Source: Patescibacteria group bacterium (GTDB taxonomy: Bacteria; Patescibacteriota; CPR2; UBA1875; CAIMLA01). From it: a stretch of DNA of 42,539 nt. Positions 1-8,492 of the stretch are shown one piece after another. The translations under genes were made by a program, and so were the position numbers. The stretch lies in NCBI GenBank assembly GCA_028718325.1, contig JAQUMB010000005.1, positions 1 through 42,539 of the forward strand, read 5' to 3'. Under the pieces are notes generated by a model, which saw only the letters and a program-made list of their open reading frames with translations, did no database searches and had not been told where the DNA came from. The stretch's first letter is position 1. Each line of letters opens with the position of its first letter.

Positions 1-796
1 AACCTTCAGGCAGATAACCGAGATTCCAGTTATAGCGGTTTTTGCCAGTGTTGTCTTTTCCTGTTGGACACCAACAGTGTCTCCCCCAGTCGCGCAATGA
101 TCGAACAATCTTCGATAGCTTTAAGTCATTTGTAAGAACAGCGCCTCCTTCAGCAGTTGTAATGTGATGAGCTGGGTAAAAGGACAGAGTGGCGATATCG
201 CCGAACGTTCCAGTATATTTTCCACCATATTTGGAGCCAAGTGCATCACAGTTATCTTCTATCAGCCAGAGGTTGTGTTTATCGCAAAATTCTTTAACTG
301 CTTTGATATTAAAAGGATTACCTAAAGTGTGAGCAATCATTACGGCTTTGGTTTTATCCGAATAAGCCTTTTCTAGTTGTGAGACATCAACATCATAAGT
401 TTCTATATCAATATCTATAAAAACAGGAACACAGCCATTTTGAAAAATAGCATTTATTGTAGTCGGAAAACCTGCAGCCAAAGTAATAACCTCGTCGCCT
501 TTTTTGATTTGTCTTTCTTTTAAACTTGGTGAGCACAAAGCAGAAAAGGCTAACAAGTTAGCTGAAGATCCAGAATTGCAGCTATGGACGTATTTGATGC
601 CGAGAAACTCTGATATTTTTTTCTCAAATTCAGCCGTCCAATGTCCTTCAGTCCACCAACCCTCCAATGAGGCCTCGATCAAGTTTACTAGTTCTTCTCG
701 ATCGTATACCTTCCCAGAAACCGGAACGGAAAAAGGTTTTTCTTCACTTTTTTCAGACAAGTAATTATCAACCAGTTTACCTATTTCTTTATCCAC
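1..796 (-). CDS. rfbH: CDP-4-keto-6-deoxyglucose 3-dehydrase (E1), C-terminus off window
   Basis: PMP-dependent [2Fe-2S] enzyme that removes the C3 hydroxyl of CDP-4-keto-6-deoxyglucose, the committing step to 3,6-dideoxyhexoses. I translated 265 codons by hand; the gene runs off the left edge. The start is GTG at 796, with AGGAG 6 nt upstream and 14 nt after the rfbG stop. The DegT/DnrJ/EryC1 aminotransferase fold is clear (SCNSGSSANLL, then SFYPAHHITTAEGG). As in E1 enzymes, His stands where aminotransferases have the PLP lysine. The known E1 cluster pattern C-x57-C-x-C-x7-C is matched for its first three cysteines (DNC, then CWC), but the fourth position is Gly (CWCPTGKDNTG). It is the last of the rfbF-rfbG-rfbH run visible here. 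The identity is firm; the cluster status is an open question. Confidence 0.9.
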   Translation of the reverse strand, partial: MDKEIGKLVDNYLSEKSEEKPFSVPVSGKVYDREELVNLIEASLEGWWTEGHWTAEFEKKISEFLGIKYVHSCNSGSSANLLAFSALCSPSLKERQIKKGDEVITLAAGFPTTINAIFQNGCVPVFIDIDIETYDVDVSQLEKAYSDKTKAVMIAHTLGNPFNIKAVKEFCDKHNLWLIEDNCDALGSKYGGKYTGTFGDIATLSFYPAHHITTAEGGAVLTNDLKLSKIVRSLRDWGRHCWCPTGKDNTGKNRYNWNLGYLPEG

Positions 797-810
797 TGTT
801 CTCCTAGCTT

Positions 811-1887
811 TTAATTATTATCGAAATATGATTCTATTTGATTAGAAGTAAACTTTTTTATATCACCCTTAATTAGATGAAAGACTTCATACCACTCAGC
901 TGTTTCCTTGATCGTTTTTGATAAGTCGTATTTGGGAATCCAGTTTAATTCTGTTCGCGACTTTGTGTTATCTAACTTCAATAGCTTTGCTTCATGTTTA
1001 CCTTTATCTTCTTCGACCACATACTTGCCATGCTTGAGATGTCCGGTGAGCATTTGTAAAACTTTTTCAACCTCCTGCATATCTTCATCATTTGGACCAA
1101 AGTTCCACCCTCCCACCTTGTCACTTTCACCATTATAAAGATGCATGGCAAGCAAAATGTAACCATAGAGTGGCTCTAGAACATGTTGCCAAGGACGAAT
1201 AGCTTTTGGACTACGGATAACCAGATCTTCTTTATTTACTAAAAAAGCTTTGATGGCATCGGGCAAAAGGCGATCTTTTGCCCAATCACCTCCACCTATT
1301 ACGTTACCAGCACGGGCAGAAGCTACCAAGGTGTTGTGTTTTGCCTTGTAGTCTTTTGGGTTAAAGAAAGAGCTTATATATGAACTAACCACTAAATCAG
1401 CACAGGCTTTACTGTTACTGTACGGATCATAGCCACCGAGTTGATCATCTTCTTTGTAAGCAACGTCTTTTTCAAAATTTTTATACACCTTATCAGTAGT
1501 GATCATTACTCCCGCCGGAACTTTGTTCAAGCGCATGACTTCTAAAACGTTAACTGTCCCCATGACATTCGTCTCATAAGTGTAGACGGGATTATCGTAA
1601 GAGTCTCTGACAATTGGCTGGGCTGCGAGGTGAAAAATAATATCAGGCTTAAATTTTGTTACAACTTCGTTAAGCTTTTCAAGATCCCTGATATCTGCTA
1701 TGTGGTTATCTATTTTACCGGCAAGCTCGAGTGCCTCAAACAGACTTGGCTTTGTGTTTGGTTCTAGAGAATAACCACACACCCTAGCTCCGGAATTTAG
1801 CATGATTTGGGTTAACCAAGCTCCTTTGAAGCCGGTATGGCCAGTGATAAGAACCTTTTTGTTATTAAAAAATTCTTTAATTTCCAT
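811..1887 (-). CDS. rfbG: CDP-glucose 4,6-dehydratase
   Basis: NAD-dependent short-chain dehydrogenase/reductase that converts CDP-glucose to CDP-4-keto-6-deoxyglucose in the cytoplasm. The 358-aa length is normal for the family. The N-terminal Rossmann motif GHTGFKG is at residues 16-22. The family segment TTDKVYKN is around 130-137, and the catalytic YSNSK (Tyr156, Lys160) follows. It starts 3 nt after the rfbF stop and lies 14 nt before the rfbH GTG, so the three genes form one transcription unit in pathway order. The full-length match in order and the pathway context make the assignment secure. Confidence 0.95.
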   Translation of the reverse strand: MEIKEFFNNKKVLITGHTGFKGAWLTQIMLNSGARVCGYSLEPNTKPSLFEALELAGKIDNHIADIRDLEKLNEVVTKFKPDIIFHLAAQPIVRDSYDNPVYTYETNVMGTVNVLEVMRLNKVPAGVMITTDKVYKNFEKDVAYKEDDQLGGYDPYSNSKACADLVVSSYISSFFNPKDYKAKHNTLVASARAGNVIGGGDWAKDRLLPDAIKAFLVNKEDLVIRSPKAIRPWQHVLEPLYGYILLAMHLYNGESDKVGGWNFGPNDEDMQEVEKVLQMLTGHLKHGKYVVEEDKGKHEAKLLKLDNTKSRTELNWIPKYDLSKTIKETAEWYEVFHLIKGDIKKFTSNQIESYFDNN

Positions 1888-1890
1888 ATA

Positions 1891-2661
1891 TTATTTCCAG
1901 GTTTTCCAAGGAGCCTTACCGCTTTCCCATAAGGCTTCTAATTTTTGTTTATCACTCAGGGTATCCATTGGTTTCCAAAAGCCTTCATGGTGCCAACTGT
2001 ATAATTCTCCCTTTTCGGCTAACTTTGGGAGTGGTACATATTCTAGGATAGTATCATCACCTGGGATATAGTCAAAAAGCTTTGGCTCAAAAACAAAGAA
2101 ACCGCCGTTAACTCGTCCCTGATTATCAGTTTTTTCGCTAAAGTTGGATACCATATTATCGTCTTCGATCTTCAAAACTCCAAACCGGCCTTCTGGTAGA
2201 GTGGCAGTGACTGTGGCAATCTTGCCATGCTTTTTGTGAAATTTTAGTAATTCTTTAATATTAACATCCCCGACGCCGTCACCATATGTAGCCATAAAAG
2301 TTTCATTATTGACGTAGTCTTTAATTCTCTTTATCCTACCACCGGTCATTGTGTTATCGCCGGTATCGACTAGGGTAACTTTCCAGTCCTCACCTCTATT
2401 TTTATGATAGCAAATTTCGTTTTTTGCTAAATCAAAAGTTACGTCACTGTTGTGAAGGTAGTATTGACTAAACCACTCTTTGATAAAGTAACCCTTGTAG
2501 CCTAAACAAATAATAAACTCTTTGAACCCCTGCTCTGAATAAATTTTCATAATATGCCAAAGAATTGGTTTTCCACCAATCTCGACCATTGGTTTTGGTT
2601 TGACCGAAGTCTCTTCACTAATCCTTGTTCCTAAACCACCAGCAAGAATAACTACTTTCAT
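1891..2661 (-). CDS. rfbF: glucose-1-phosphate cytidylyltransferase
   Basis: Makes CDP-glucose from CTP and glucose-1-phosphate, the entry step to CDP-dideoxyhexoses. The 256-aa nucleotidyltransferase opens with MKVVILAGGLGTRISEET, followed by KPKPM around 21-25. This is the nucleotide-binding signature of the sugar nucleotidyltransferase family and has the spacing of RfbF rather than RmlA. GGGGTGG precedes the ATG as ribosome binding site. It is the first gene of the rfbFGH run and is divergent from the glycosyltransferase operon. The later pathway reductase or epimerase is not in the window and may lie to the left. Confidence 0.95.
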   Translation of the reverse strand: MKVVILAGGLGTRISEETSVKPKPMVEIGGKPILWHIMKIYSEQGFKEFIICLGYKGYFIKEWFSQYYLHNSDVTFDLAKNEICYHKNRGEDWKVTLVDTGDNTMTGGRIKRIKDYVNNETFMATYGDGVGDVNIKELLKFHKKHGKIATVTATLPEGRFGVLKIEDDNMVSNFSEKTDNQGRVNGGFFVFEPKLFDYIPGDDTILEYVPLPKLAEKGELYSWHHEGFWKPMDTLSDKQKLEALWESGKAPWKTWK

Positions 2662-2689
2662 TTACCACCCCTAATCTTAAATTAAGATA

Positions 2690-2698
2690 ATTCTAGCA
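2690..2698 (-). promoter_or_regulatory. extended -10 promoter for rfbFGH
   Basis: On the minus strand TGC-TAGAAT lies 29 nt upstream of the rfbF ATG. No good -35 is visible at 16-17 bp, which is acceptable for an extended -10 promoter. It leaves a leader of about 20 nt carrying the GGGGTGG ribosome binding site. Confidence 0.4.
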
Positions 2699-2730
2699 TA
2701 TTTTAGTATGGGAATAAACCCATTTGGAGA

Positions 2731-2759
2731 TTGAAAAAAAGCAAAAAATAAACGATAAT
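2731..2759 (+). promoter_or_regulatory. promoter of the glycosyltransferase operon
   Basis: TTGAAA (2731-2736), a 17-bp spacer, then GATAAT (2754-2759). The predicted transcript would start near 2766 and cross the terminator-like hairpin at 2792-2812 before reaching the first glycosyltransferase gene. The 17-bp spacing is ideal and both hexamers differ from consensus at one position. Confidence 0.5.
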
Positions 2760-2791
2760 CTAAGAAAATGAAGCAGAGTTATAAATAATCT

Positions 2792-2819
2792 AAAACCTTT
2801 TTGAAAGGTTTTTTGTTTT
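2792..2819 (+). terminator. intrinsic terminator-like hairpin in the operon leader (candidate attenuator)
   Basis: AAAACCTTT (2792-2800), a 3-nt loop, AAAGGTTTT (2804-2812), then a T-rich tail. The T tail is on the plus strand. No plus-strand gene lies upstream within the window, so the hairpin sits between a plus-strand promoter and the gene that promoter should serve. A six-codon ORF (2768-2788) ends just before the stem. Confidence 0.5.
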
Positions 2820-2831
2820 AAAAGAAAAAAC

Positions 2832-3782
2832 ATGATAAGCATAATTATTCTTACATATAATAACTTGGCGTTAACTAAAAAGTGTTTAGCTACATTATCT
2901 AAGAATACCCCAAAGAAGCATTTAGACGATGTAATTGTAGTTGATAACGATTCATCCGATGAAACACCAACTTTTTTGAAAGGCCAAGAGGGTATTAACC
3001 CAATTCTCAACAAAGAAAATGTAGGTTTTTCTAAGGGGAATAATATCGGAGCCAAAAAAGCTAAAGGTAATTTATTGATATTCCTAAATAATGACACAGA
3101 GGTTCAGGAAAATTGGCTAGAGCCAATTATAAAAATTTTTGACCATGACGAAAAAGTTGGAGCGGTAGGGGTAAAGCTATTATTTCCAGAGGGCCTAGTC
3201 CAACATGCGGGGGTGGTGTTATCGGAAGACCATATCCCACGAAATCTATATCGTGGAGAGGAGGCGGTCAAATCGTACGTAAATAAACAGCGAGAATTTA
3301 AGGCTGTAACGGCGGCTTGTATAGCGGTCAAAAAGGAAGTTTTTGAGCAGATTGGCGGCTTTGATGAAGAATACCTTAACGGTTTAGAGGACGTTGATCT
3401 TTGTCTTCGGATAAAAAAGAATGGTTACAAAATATTTTATACTCCCGAAAGCACAGTGATACATCATGAAAGTGTCGCTCCGGATAGATTTAAATTTAAT
3501 GCAAATAATTACAAAATATTTAGGAATAACTGGGGGAATGAAACACCAGATGAGCACAAGTATTTAGCTGAGGACGGCTTTAATAAAATCCAGATACTTT
3601 GGCATGACTTAAAAAGTATGGCCTATAATAATGGGCAATATGCCCAGACTCCATTACGCATAAAAATCCTCAAAGTTTTTTATATACCTTTGCAAAAATT
3701 ATTCATTGTTTGCAAATTGATAATTACCCTCGATTTTAAAACTCTTAATAGAAAGATTAAAAGAGCGGTTAATCATGGTTAG
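2832..3782 (+). CDS. GT2 family glycosyltransferase
   Basis: Inverting GT-A fold transferase that probably adds one sugar to a lipid-linked surface polysaccharide at the inner face of the membrane. The 316-aa protein begins MISIIILTYNN. VDND is at 37-40, a DxD-like NND at 86-88 (FLNNDTE), and the acceptor-side ED at 186-187 (NGLEDVDL), as in rhamnosyltransferase-like GT2 members. A C-terminal hydrophobic stretch around 280-300 may anchor it to the membrane. It is the first gene of the operon and overlaps the next by 8 bp. Donor and acceptor cannot be read from sequence. Confidence 0.88.
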   Translation: MISIIILTYNNLALTKKCLATLSKNTPKKHLDDVIVVDNDSSDETPTFLKGQEGINPILNKENVGFSKGNNIGAKKAKGNLLIFLNNDTEVQENWLEPIIKIFDHDEKVGAVGVKLLFPEGLVQHAGVVLSEDHIPRNLYRGEEAVKSYVNKQREFKAVTAACIAVKKEVFEQIGGFDEEYLNGLEDVDLCLRIKKNGYKIFYTPESTVIHHESVAPDRFKFNANNYKIFRNNWGNETPDEHKYLAEDGFNKIQILWHDLKSMAYNNGQYAQTPLRIKILKVFYIPLQKLFIVCKLIITLDFKTLNRKIKRAVNHG

Positions 3783-4701
3783 AGCAAGCATTATCACGGC
3801 AACGTACAATGGAGAAAAATACCTTCGGAAAACGATCGAATCTTTGTTGGATCAATCCGAAAAAGATCTCGAACTCTTGATTATTGATAGTGACTCTGAG
3901 GACGGTACAGTTAACCTTGTAAAAAGTTACAGTGATAAGCGTATCAAATTGTACAGCCATGAAAATACAGGAGGACCAGCTGCCCCAAGGAATACTGGGA
4001 TAGCAGAAGCAAAAGGCGACTTTATTGGTTTTTGTGACCAAGACGATCTATATTATCCAGAAAAAATAGAAAAGCAGATTAATGCCTATAAGGAATGTGA
4101 AAAAAAAGACAAGGTAGGAATTATTATTTCTTCTGCTGACCTGATTGATGAGTCGGGAAAAATTATCGATCATAATATCAAACCCTTCGAAGGCTTTATG
4201 GATAGCAAATCAGCCCACGATTTATTACTAAAAGGCGACGTGATTACTGCTTGTTCAGCTTTGGTGCCAAAAAAAGTTTTGGATGAGGTGGGCTATCTCG
4301 ATGAGACTTTGATCGGGGTAGATGACTACGATTTGTGGCTTCGCATCAGTGAAAAATATGGTATCTTGACTATCAAAGAGCCACTATGTGCCTGGAGACA
4401 GAGCGCCTCATCACTTTCAGCCAATAAAACAAAACAATACATAGAGACTGAAAAGATTTTCCAAAAACTGAAAGACGAAACAGAAGAAATCAGAGTCGGT
4501 CATGGCAAAAATTTGATGAGAATATTTATCTCTATGGTTTTAGATAGAAACCTGAATGAGGCGAAAGAGTATAGAGATAAAATTAGGGAATACCCTGTCA
4601 GTAAAAAGATGAAAATGTTAATAAAAACTTTTGACCTATCAAGAAACCTCAGTTATTACCAATTGTGTTTTTTGAAAAAAGTTGGCAAGGTTTCGCTATG
4701 A
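3775..4701 (+). CDS. GT2 family glycosyltransferase
   Basis: Second GT-A transferase, 308 aa, opening MVRASIITATYNGEKYL with the classical acidic motif DQDD at 88-91 (GFCDQDDLYY). The segment GGPAAPRNTGI around 66-75 is typical of GT2 enzymes of the EpsE/WcaA type. It overlaps the preceding gene by 8 bp, and its stop shares ATGA with the next gene, so translation is probably coupled along the operon. It likely adds a sugar to the same polysaccharide repeat; the specificity is unknown. Confidence 0.88.
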   Translation: MVRASIITATYNGEKYLRKTIESLLDQSEKDLELLIIDSDSEDGTVNLVKSYSDKRIKLYSHENTGGPAAPRNTGIAEAKGDFIGFCDQDDLYYPEKIEKQINAYKECEKKDKVGIIISSADLIDESGKIIDHNIKPFEGFMDSKSAHDLLLKGDVITACSALVPKKVLDEVGYLDETLIGVDDYDLWLRISEKYGILTIKEPLCAWRQSASSLSANKTKQYIETEKIFQKLKDETEEIRVGHGKNLMRIFISMVLDRNLNEAKEYRDKIREYPVSKKMKMLIKTFDLSRNLSYYQLCFLKKVGKVSL

Positions 4702-5549
4702 AAAAAGTCAAAATATTAGATTCAATAGTAAATGATTTTACCGAAGATTCGCTAAAACAAGAACTGAAGGCGAGCTTCAACGGGCAGAAAGGTTGTCTAT
4801 ACGCAAAAGTGAACACAGAGTTTTTACTGAGAGCTAGGGAAGATAAGAATTTTGCGGCGACTTTAGACCAGTTTGATTATAGTATTGCTGACGGAATCGG
4901 AGTATTGTGGGCAGCCAAATTTTTGAGCCGACCCGTTGTAAGTAATAAAATTTTAAGAACAGTTCAGGTGAATTGGCAGTGGTTGTACACTTCACTTAGT
5001 TTGGTTTTTTACCCAAAATATGTCAGGAATCCCATACCTGAGCGAATTCCAGGGGTTGATTGTTTATACTTGATGCTAGAGTCCGCCATCGAAACAGATA
5101 GCCCTGTTTATATTCTGGGGGCAGAAGAGAAGGTATTAGTAACCGCGATTGATAATCTTCAAGAAAAATATCCGAAGCTAAGAATCGTTGGCCATCACGA
5201 AGGCTATAATTTCTCTGATAAAGCAGTTATAGATGAGATCAATCGATCCGGAGCAAAACTACTTGTGGTGGCGCTTGGTTCACCGAAGCAAGAATATTGG
5301 ATCAAGGACAATATCGAGAAACTTCCATCAGTCCGAGTCGCTGTCGGCGAAGGCGGATCATTCGACTTCATCGCCGGAACCTTCAAACGTGCTCCAAGAT
5401 GGATGCAAAAAATTGGGCTTGAATGGCTCTGGCGACTCTTTATGAATAAAAATAAAACTCATTCGGGGGGCAGGGCTAGGAGAATTTGGAACGCCGTGCC
5501 AGTCTTTATGTATGCCATTGTTAAATCGAAGATTAACAATGAAGTTTAA
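4698..5549 (+). CDS. WecG/TagA/CpsF-family glycosyltransferase
   Basis: GT26-family transferase. Known members add ManNAc or ManNAcA to undecaprenyl-PP-GlcNAc as the second step of teichoic acid linkage-unit or enterobacterial common antigen synthesis. I chose ATG 4698 (283 aa), which forms an ATGA overlap with the preceding stop and has AAGG upstream, over an in-frame ATG at 4665. Family marks are the N-terminal VNTEF (38-42), ADGIGV (64-69) with Asp65 where TagA has its catalytic Asp, ERIPGVD (115-121), GSPKQE (194-199) and the C-terminal APRWMQKIGLEWLWR that packs on the membrane. It fits with the WecA-type enzyme later in the locus supplying its acceptor. Confidence 0.88.
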   Translation: MKKVKILDSIVNDFTEDSLKQELKASFNGQKGCLYAKVNTEFLLRAREDKNFAATLDQFDYSIADGIGVLWAAKFLSRPVVSNKILRTVQVNWQWLYTSLSLVFYPKYVRNPIPERIPGVDCLYLMLESAIETDSPVYILGAEEKVLVTAIDNLQEKYPKLRIVGHHEGYNFSDKAVIDEINRSGAKLLVVALGSPKQEYWIKDNIEKLPSVRVAVGEGGSFDFIAGTFKRAPRWMQKIGLEWLWRLFMNKNKTHSGGRARRIWNAVPVFMYAIVKSKINNEV

Positions 5550-5577
5550 AGTAAAAAGTTTTAAAGTGTAAAGTTTT
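5542..5577 (+). repeat. degenerate heptamer array AAGTnnA
   Basis: AAGT occurs at 5542, 5549, 5556, 5564 and 5571, a period of 7, 7, 8 and 7. The array begins in the last codons of the WecG-like gene and fills most of the gap to the next gene. The same unit recurs at 7550 and, in reverse complement, near 10806. Confidence 0.6.
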
Positions 5578-5600
5578 GGGATAATAGAAAGATAAACGCT

Positions 5601-6005
5601 ATGGATTATAAAAAAATAAAATTAAATATTATCGATTTAATTGCTCTAGCTCTAATAATCATGATAATTTCATTTGGCTTTTGGGCTGTTTATCACAAAA
5701 ATGTAATACAAGGGCAGCCAACCATCTTGACATTCACTACAACAAATAACGTCGATACTCTTTTCCCAGAGGCGGTTGGGGCAACATCAGTGTTTTTCAA
5801 TAGCGTAAATAAGCCGGTCAAGGTGATGAGCGTTGCAAAATCATCCGACAATAAAGAATTGGCCATAACGTTACTTGCAAACGGTCAAATCGATAGTAAT
5901 AAATATATTTTCAACGGCACGCGGGTGGCCATAGGCCAAAAAGCGGAGATACACGGCACCTATTTTACTCAGGGCATAATCAAAGATATCAAATATGAGA
6001 AATAG
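5601..6005 (+). CDS. small membrane-anchored protein, DUF4330-like
   Basis: The 134-aa protein has a single N-terminal transmembrane segment (about residues 10-30, starting NIIDLIALALIIMI) and an extracytoplasmic part predicted to be rich in beta strands. The opening KIKLNIIDL resembles DUF4330 proteins, which often accompany polysaccharide genes; I make that match from memory and hold it loosely. It lies between the WecG-like gene and the ligase/polymerase gene, overlapping the latter by 11 bp. This suggests a role in export or assembly of the polymer. No catalytic motif is visible. Confidence 0.6.
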   Translation: MDYKKIKLNIIDLIALALIIMIISFGFWAVYHKNVIQGQPTILTFTTTNNVDTLFPEAVGATSVFFNSVNKPVKVMSVAKSSDNKELAITLLANGQIDSNKYIFNGTRVAIGQKAEIHGTYFTQGIIKDIKYEK

Positions 6006-7290
6006 TTTATATGACTCCTATTTTTACAAAGTTTGGAGATTCCTGTTTCTTAACCGACAAAAATGGGAAATCTCAAAGACTAGTATCGGGCGGATTTTCC
6101 AGAGATTCTATATTCCATATGCTACAGAAGTATTAATCTTTGTTTCAATTATTATTTTTTGGTATGAGGGACTAATAACTAGATATTGGGCTAGTTTCCC
6201 GAGTGATTGGTTGGGAATAACCTGTCTAATATTGGCGTTGCTTTTTGCTGATAAGAAAAAAATGTTTTTTGGTAAACCCCAGCTCTATTTGTTGATATTC
6301 TATCTATTCATAGGTATCTCAGGGATTTTTGCCTTGATACGAGGCCTTGACCCAACGATGGTTTTCAAAGGATTCCTACTTTTCCTGCAATTTGGCTTAG
6401 TCCTCTTTGCTGCTCAAAGTTTGGAGTCAAAAAAGAAAGTAATAGACGGGATTCTCGTATTAAGTCTACCGATATCTGTTATTTCTATTTATCAATTTTT
6501 ATCGAATACTCAGACCTCGCATCTTTGGTTATCGCCTGGCGAATTACAGTTAACGAGAGTTTTTGCCTTTTTTGGCAGTCCAAATGTCTTAGGAATATTG
6601 ATGGCAATGATAAGTATTCTTAGCTTTGGCTCCTTCTTAAAGTCAAAGAAATATTATTATTTAATCCCATCGGGCCTAAGTGTGTTAGCAACCGGTTTTA
6701 CTTTTTCTCGATCAGCCTGGCTTGGCCTCGTCATGGCTTTGGCTATTGGAATTGTTATCTACAACTATAAATATTTGATTTTCTCCCCATTAATTTTGCT
6801 GGGATTAATAATCCCACAAGTAAGAAACCGTATCGAAATCAGTTTATCAGGTAATTATCTTATGGATTCTAGCCTTGATGGTCGAATTTGGGCTTTGATA
6901 AACGGTTTATATATTTTCAAGAGATATCCATTTATCGGAGCTGGTCCGGGGTCTTATGGCGGCAAATTGGCGGCAAATTATGCAAGCCCTATTTATTTAC
7001 AAGGAATACAAAATGGCTACACAGCTTTGTATTTCACAGACAATCAGTACCTGGAAATTCTGGTTCAAGGCGGAATCATAGGCTTTTTATCATTTTGTGG
7101 CTTCATAATTTCTGTCATTACTTCATTGATACAGACTTATAGAAGGAATAAAGACATTTTAGTGCTCACAGGACTTGCCGTTTTTGTCTGCTTCCTAACT
7201 GGTGGATTATTCGCCAATGTGTTAGAATTTGGGGCGATTGCAGTGCCTATGGCAATAATATTAGGGATGTCTCTGTCAGAAAATGACTAA
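5995..7290 (+). CDS. O-antigen ligase/polymerase-like membrane protein
   Basis: The 431-aa polytopic protein has about 10-12 hydrophobic segments and one larger extracytoplasmic loop around residues 290-350. In that loop sit the RIW and the GAGPGSYGG segments that many Wzy_C (WaaL/O-antigen polymerase) family members carry. In a Wzy-type pathway such a protein joins lipid-linked repeats or transfers the polymer on the outer face of the membrane. Its start overlaps the upstream gene by 11 bp. Ligase and polymerase cannot be told apart by sequence. No Wzx-type flippase is present in this locus inside the window. Confidence 0.75.
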   Translation: MRNSLYDSYFYKVWRFLFLNRQKWEISKTSIGRIFQRFYIPYATEVLIFVSIIIFWYEGLITRYWASFPSDWLGITCLILALLFADKKKMFFGKPQLYLLIFYLFIGISGIFALIRGLDPTMVFKGFLLFLQFGLVLFAAQSLESKKKVIDGILVLSLPISVISIYQFLSNTQTSHLWLSPGELQLTRVFAFFGSPNVLGILMAMISILSFGSFLKSKKYYYLIPSGLSVLATGFTFSRSAWLGLVMALAIGIVIYNYKYLIFSPLILLGLIIPQVRNRIEISLSGNYLMDSSLDGRIWALINGLYIFKRYPFIGAGPGSYGGKLAANYASPIYLQGIQNGYTALYFTDNQYLEILVQGGIIGFLSFCGFIISVITSLIQTYRRNKDILVLTGLAVFVCFLTGGLFANVLEFGAIAVPMAIILGMSLSEND

Positions 7291-7394
7291 TTAAGAATTT
7301 TTAATGCGATAATCAATAAGACCGAAGAAAACAGTCGCCTTACAAAATTGGGTAATTTGGAAATTGATTAGTAATTTAAGGAATAAAACTATTT

Positions 7395-8492
7395 ATGACG
7401 AAAAAGAAAGTATTAATTATCTATAGCGGAGCGAAAATCTGGGGTGGTATAGAAACCTACCTAGAGAATCTTTTTAAATATTATGATCATGACAAGCTAG
7501 AACTTGTTTTGGTTAGCATGGGCGAGTGGGAGCTGACAAATAAGCTAGAAAGTCAAAAGTATAAAGTCAAAAGTTTGTCAGGAAAAAGGATAAGATTTAA
7601 GACTATCTCAGAGATAGCGGAACTGACTAAGGCAGAAAAGGCAAACTTGATCGTCTCACAAGGTGTGGTAGCTAACTTTTATGCCAGACTTGCTGCCAAG
7701 AAAGCAAAGATACCACAGTTAACGACTATTCACAGCAACTTGGAATATGACTATCCGGATGGAGCAATTCGTTTGGCATACCGCCTATCTGATAGATTAT
7801 TTCGAAGGAATACGAGTCATTTCATCACTGTTTCGAAGTACCTAAAAGATGAACTGGTCAGAAGTGGAATTTCTGCTTCCAAGGTCACGGCAATTTACAA
7901 CGGGATAGACGAAGAAGCCATTAAGTCAACATCCAGCAGCCACATGTCGACAGTTAAAGGCTTAACTACTGTTGGGTCTATCGGGCGGTTTCATTATACG
8001 AAAGGTTATCACAATCTGATAGAAGCCTTTACCTATTTGAGGGAATTGCCGGTCAATCTGGTAATATACGGTGATGGGGAAGAAAGGAAATCGTTAGAAG
8101 AACTAATCGAAAGGCTGGATTTATCAGACAAAGTTGTTCTACCTGGCTACACGCGAAATATCGGATCAGTTCTCGCGAACCTTAATATTTATGTACAATC
8201 ATCATTGATGGAGGGATTTGGCCTGACGGTCATAGAAGCAATGCTTGCTGGGAGGCCAACGATAGTTACGCCGGTTGGGAGTCTGCCGGAGTTAGTAAAT
8301 GATGGAAAGACGGGTTTAATTACTGGTGATACAGAGCCAGAATCTATTGCTGTCGCGATAAAAACTCTGGTTGAGAACAAAGAATTAGCAAAAAAATTGG
8401 CTAACGAAGGGCAAATAGAAGCCAAGAAAAAATACTCAATCAAAAAATGGCTTAATGAAACGGAAAAAGTATATCTAGGGGCGACAAAATGA
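7395..8492 (+). CDS. GT4 family glycosyltransferase
   Basis: Retaining GT-B transferase of 365 aa. The N-terminal domain begins KKVLIIYSGAKIWGGIETY, the usual glycine-rich acceptor-side loop. The nucleotide-binding domain carries GSIGRFHYTKGYHNLIEAF and the EGFGLTVIEAMLAGRP signature around residues 272-287, the E-x7-E motif. AAGGAA lies 11 nt before the ATG. Its stop overlaps the next start as ATGA. The 5' part contains four exact-period heptamers (7550-7576) of the array type also found between genes here, translated as part of a linker (SQKYKVKSLS). Confidence 0.88.
   Translation: MTKKKVLIIYSGAKIWGGIETYLENLFKYYDHDKLELVLVSMGEWELTNKLESQKYKVKSLSGKRIRFKTISEIAELTKAEKANLIVSQGVVANFYARLAAKKAKIPQLTTIHSNLEYDYPDGAIRLAYRLSDRLFRRNTSHFITVSKYLKDELVRSGISASKVTAIYNGIDEEAIKSTSSSHMSTVKGLTTVGSIGRFHYTKGYHNLIEAFTYLRELPVNLVIYGDGEERKSLEELIERLDLSDKVVLPGYTRNIGSVLANLNIYVQSSLMEGFGLTVIEAMLAGRPTIVTPVGSLPELVNDGKTGLITGDTEPESIAVAIKTLVENKELAKKLANEGQIEAKKKYSIKKWLNETEKVYLGATK
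7550..7576 (+). repeat. intragenic heptamer array AAGTnnA
   Basis: AAGT at 7550, 7557, 7564 and 7571, a perfect 7-nt period with four units, inside the GT4 gene. A 7-nt unit is not a multiple of three, so gain or loss of a single unit would shift the reading frame. Confidence 0.6.

Noticed and set aside
504-764. Plus-strand open frame of 86 codons
   Set aside because: It is antisense to rfbH, whose conserved motifs are clear on the minus strand; no ribosome site or family signal.
2693-3097. Minus-strand open frame of 134 codons across the intergenic region
   Set aside because: It overlaps the rfbF promoter and the first GT2 gene antisense; composition is that of a shadow frame.
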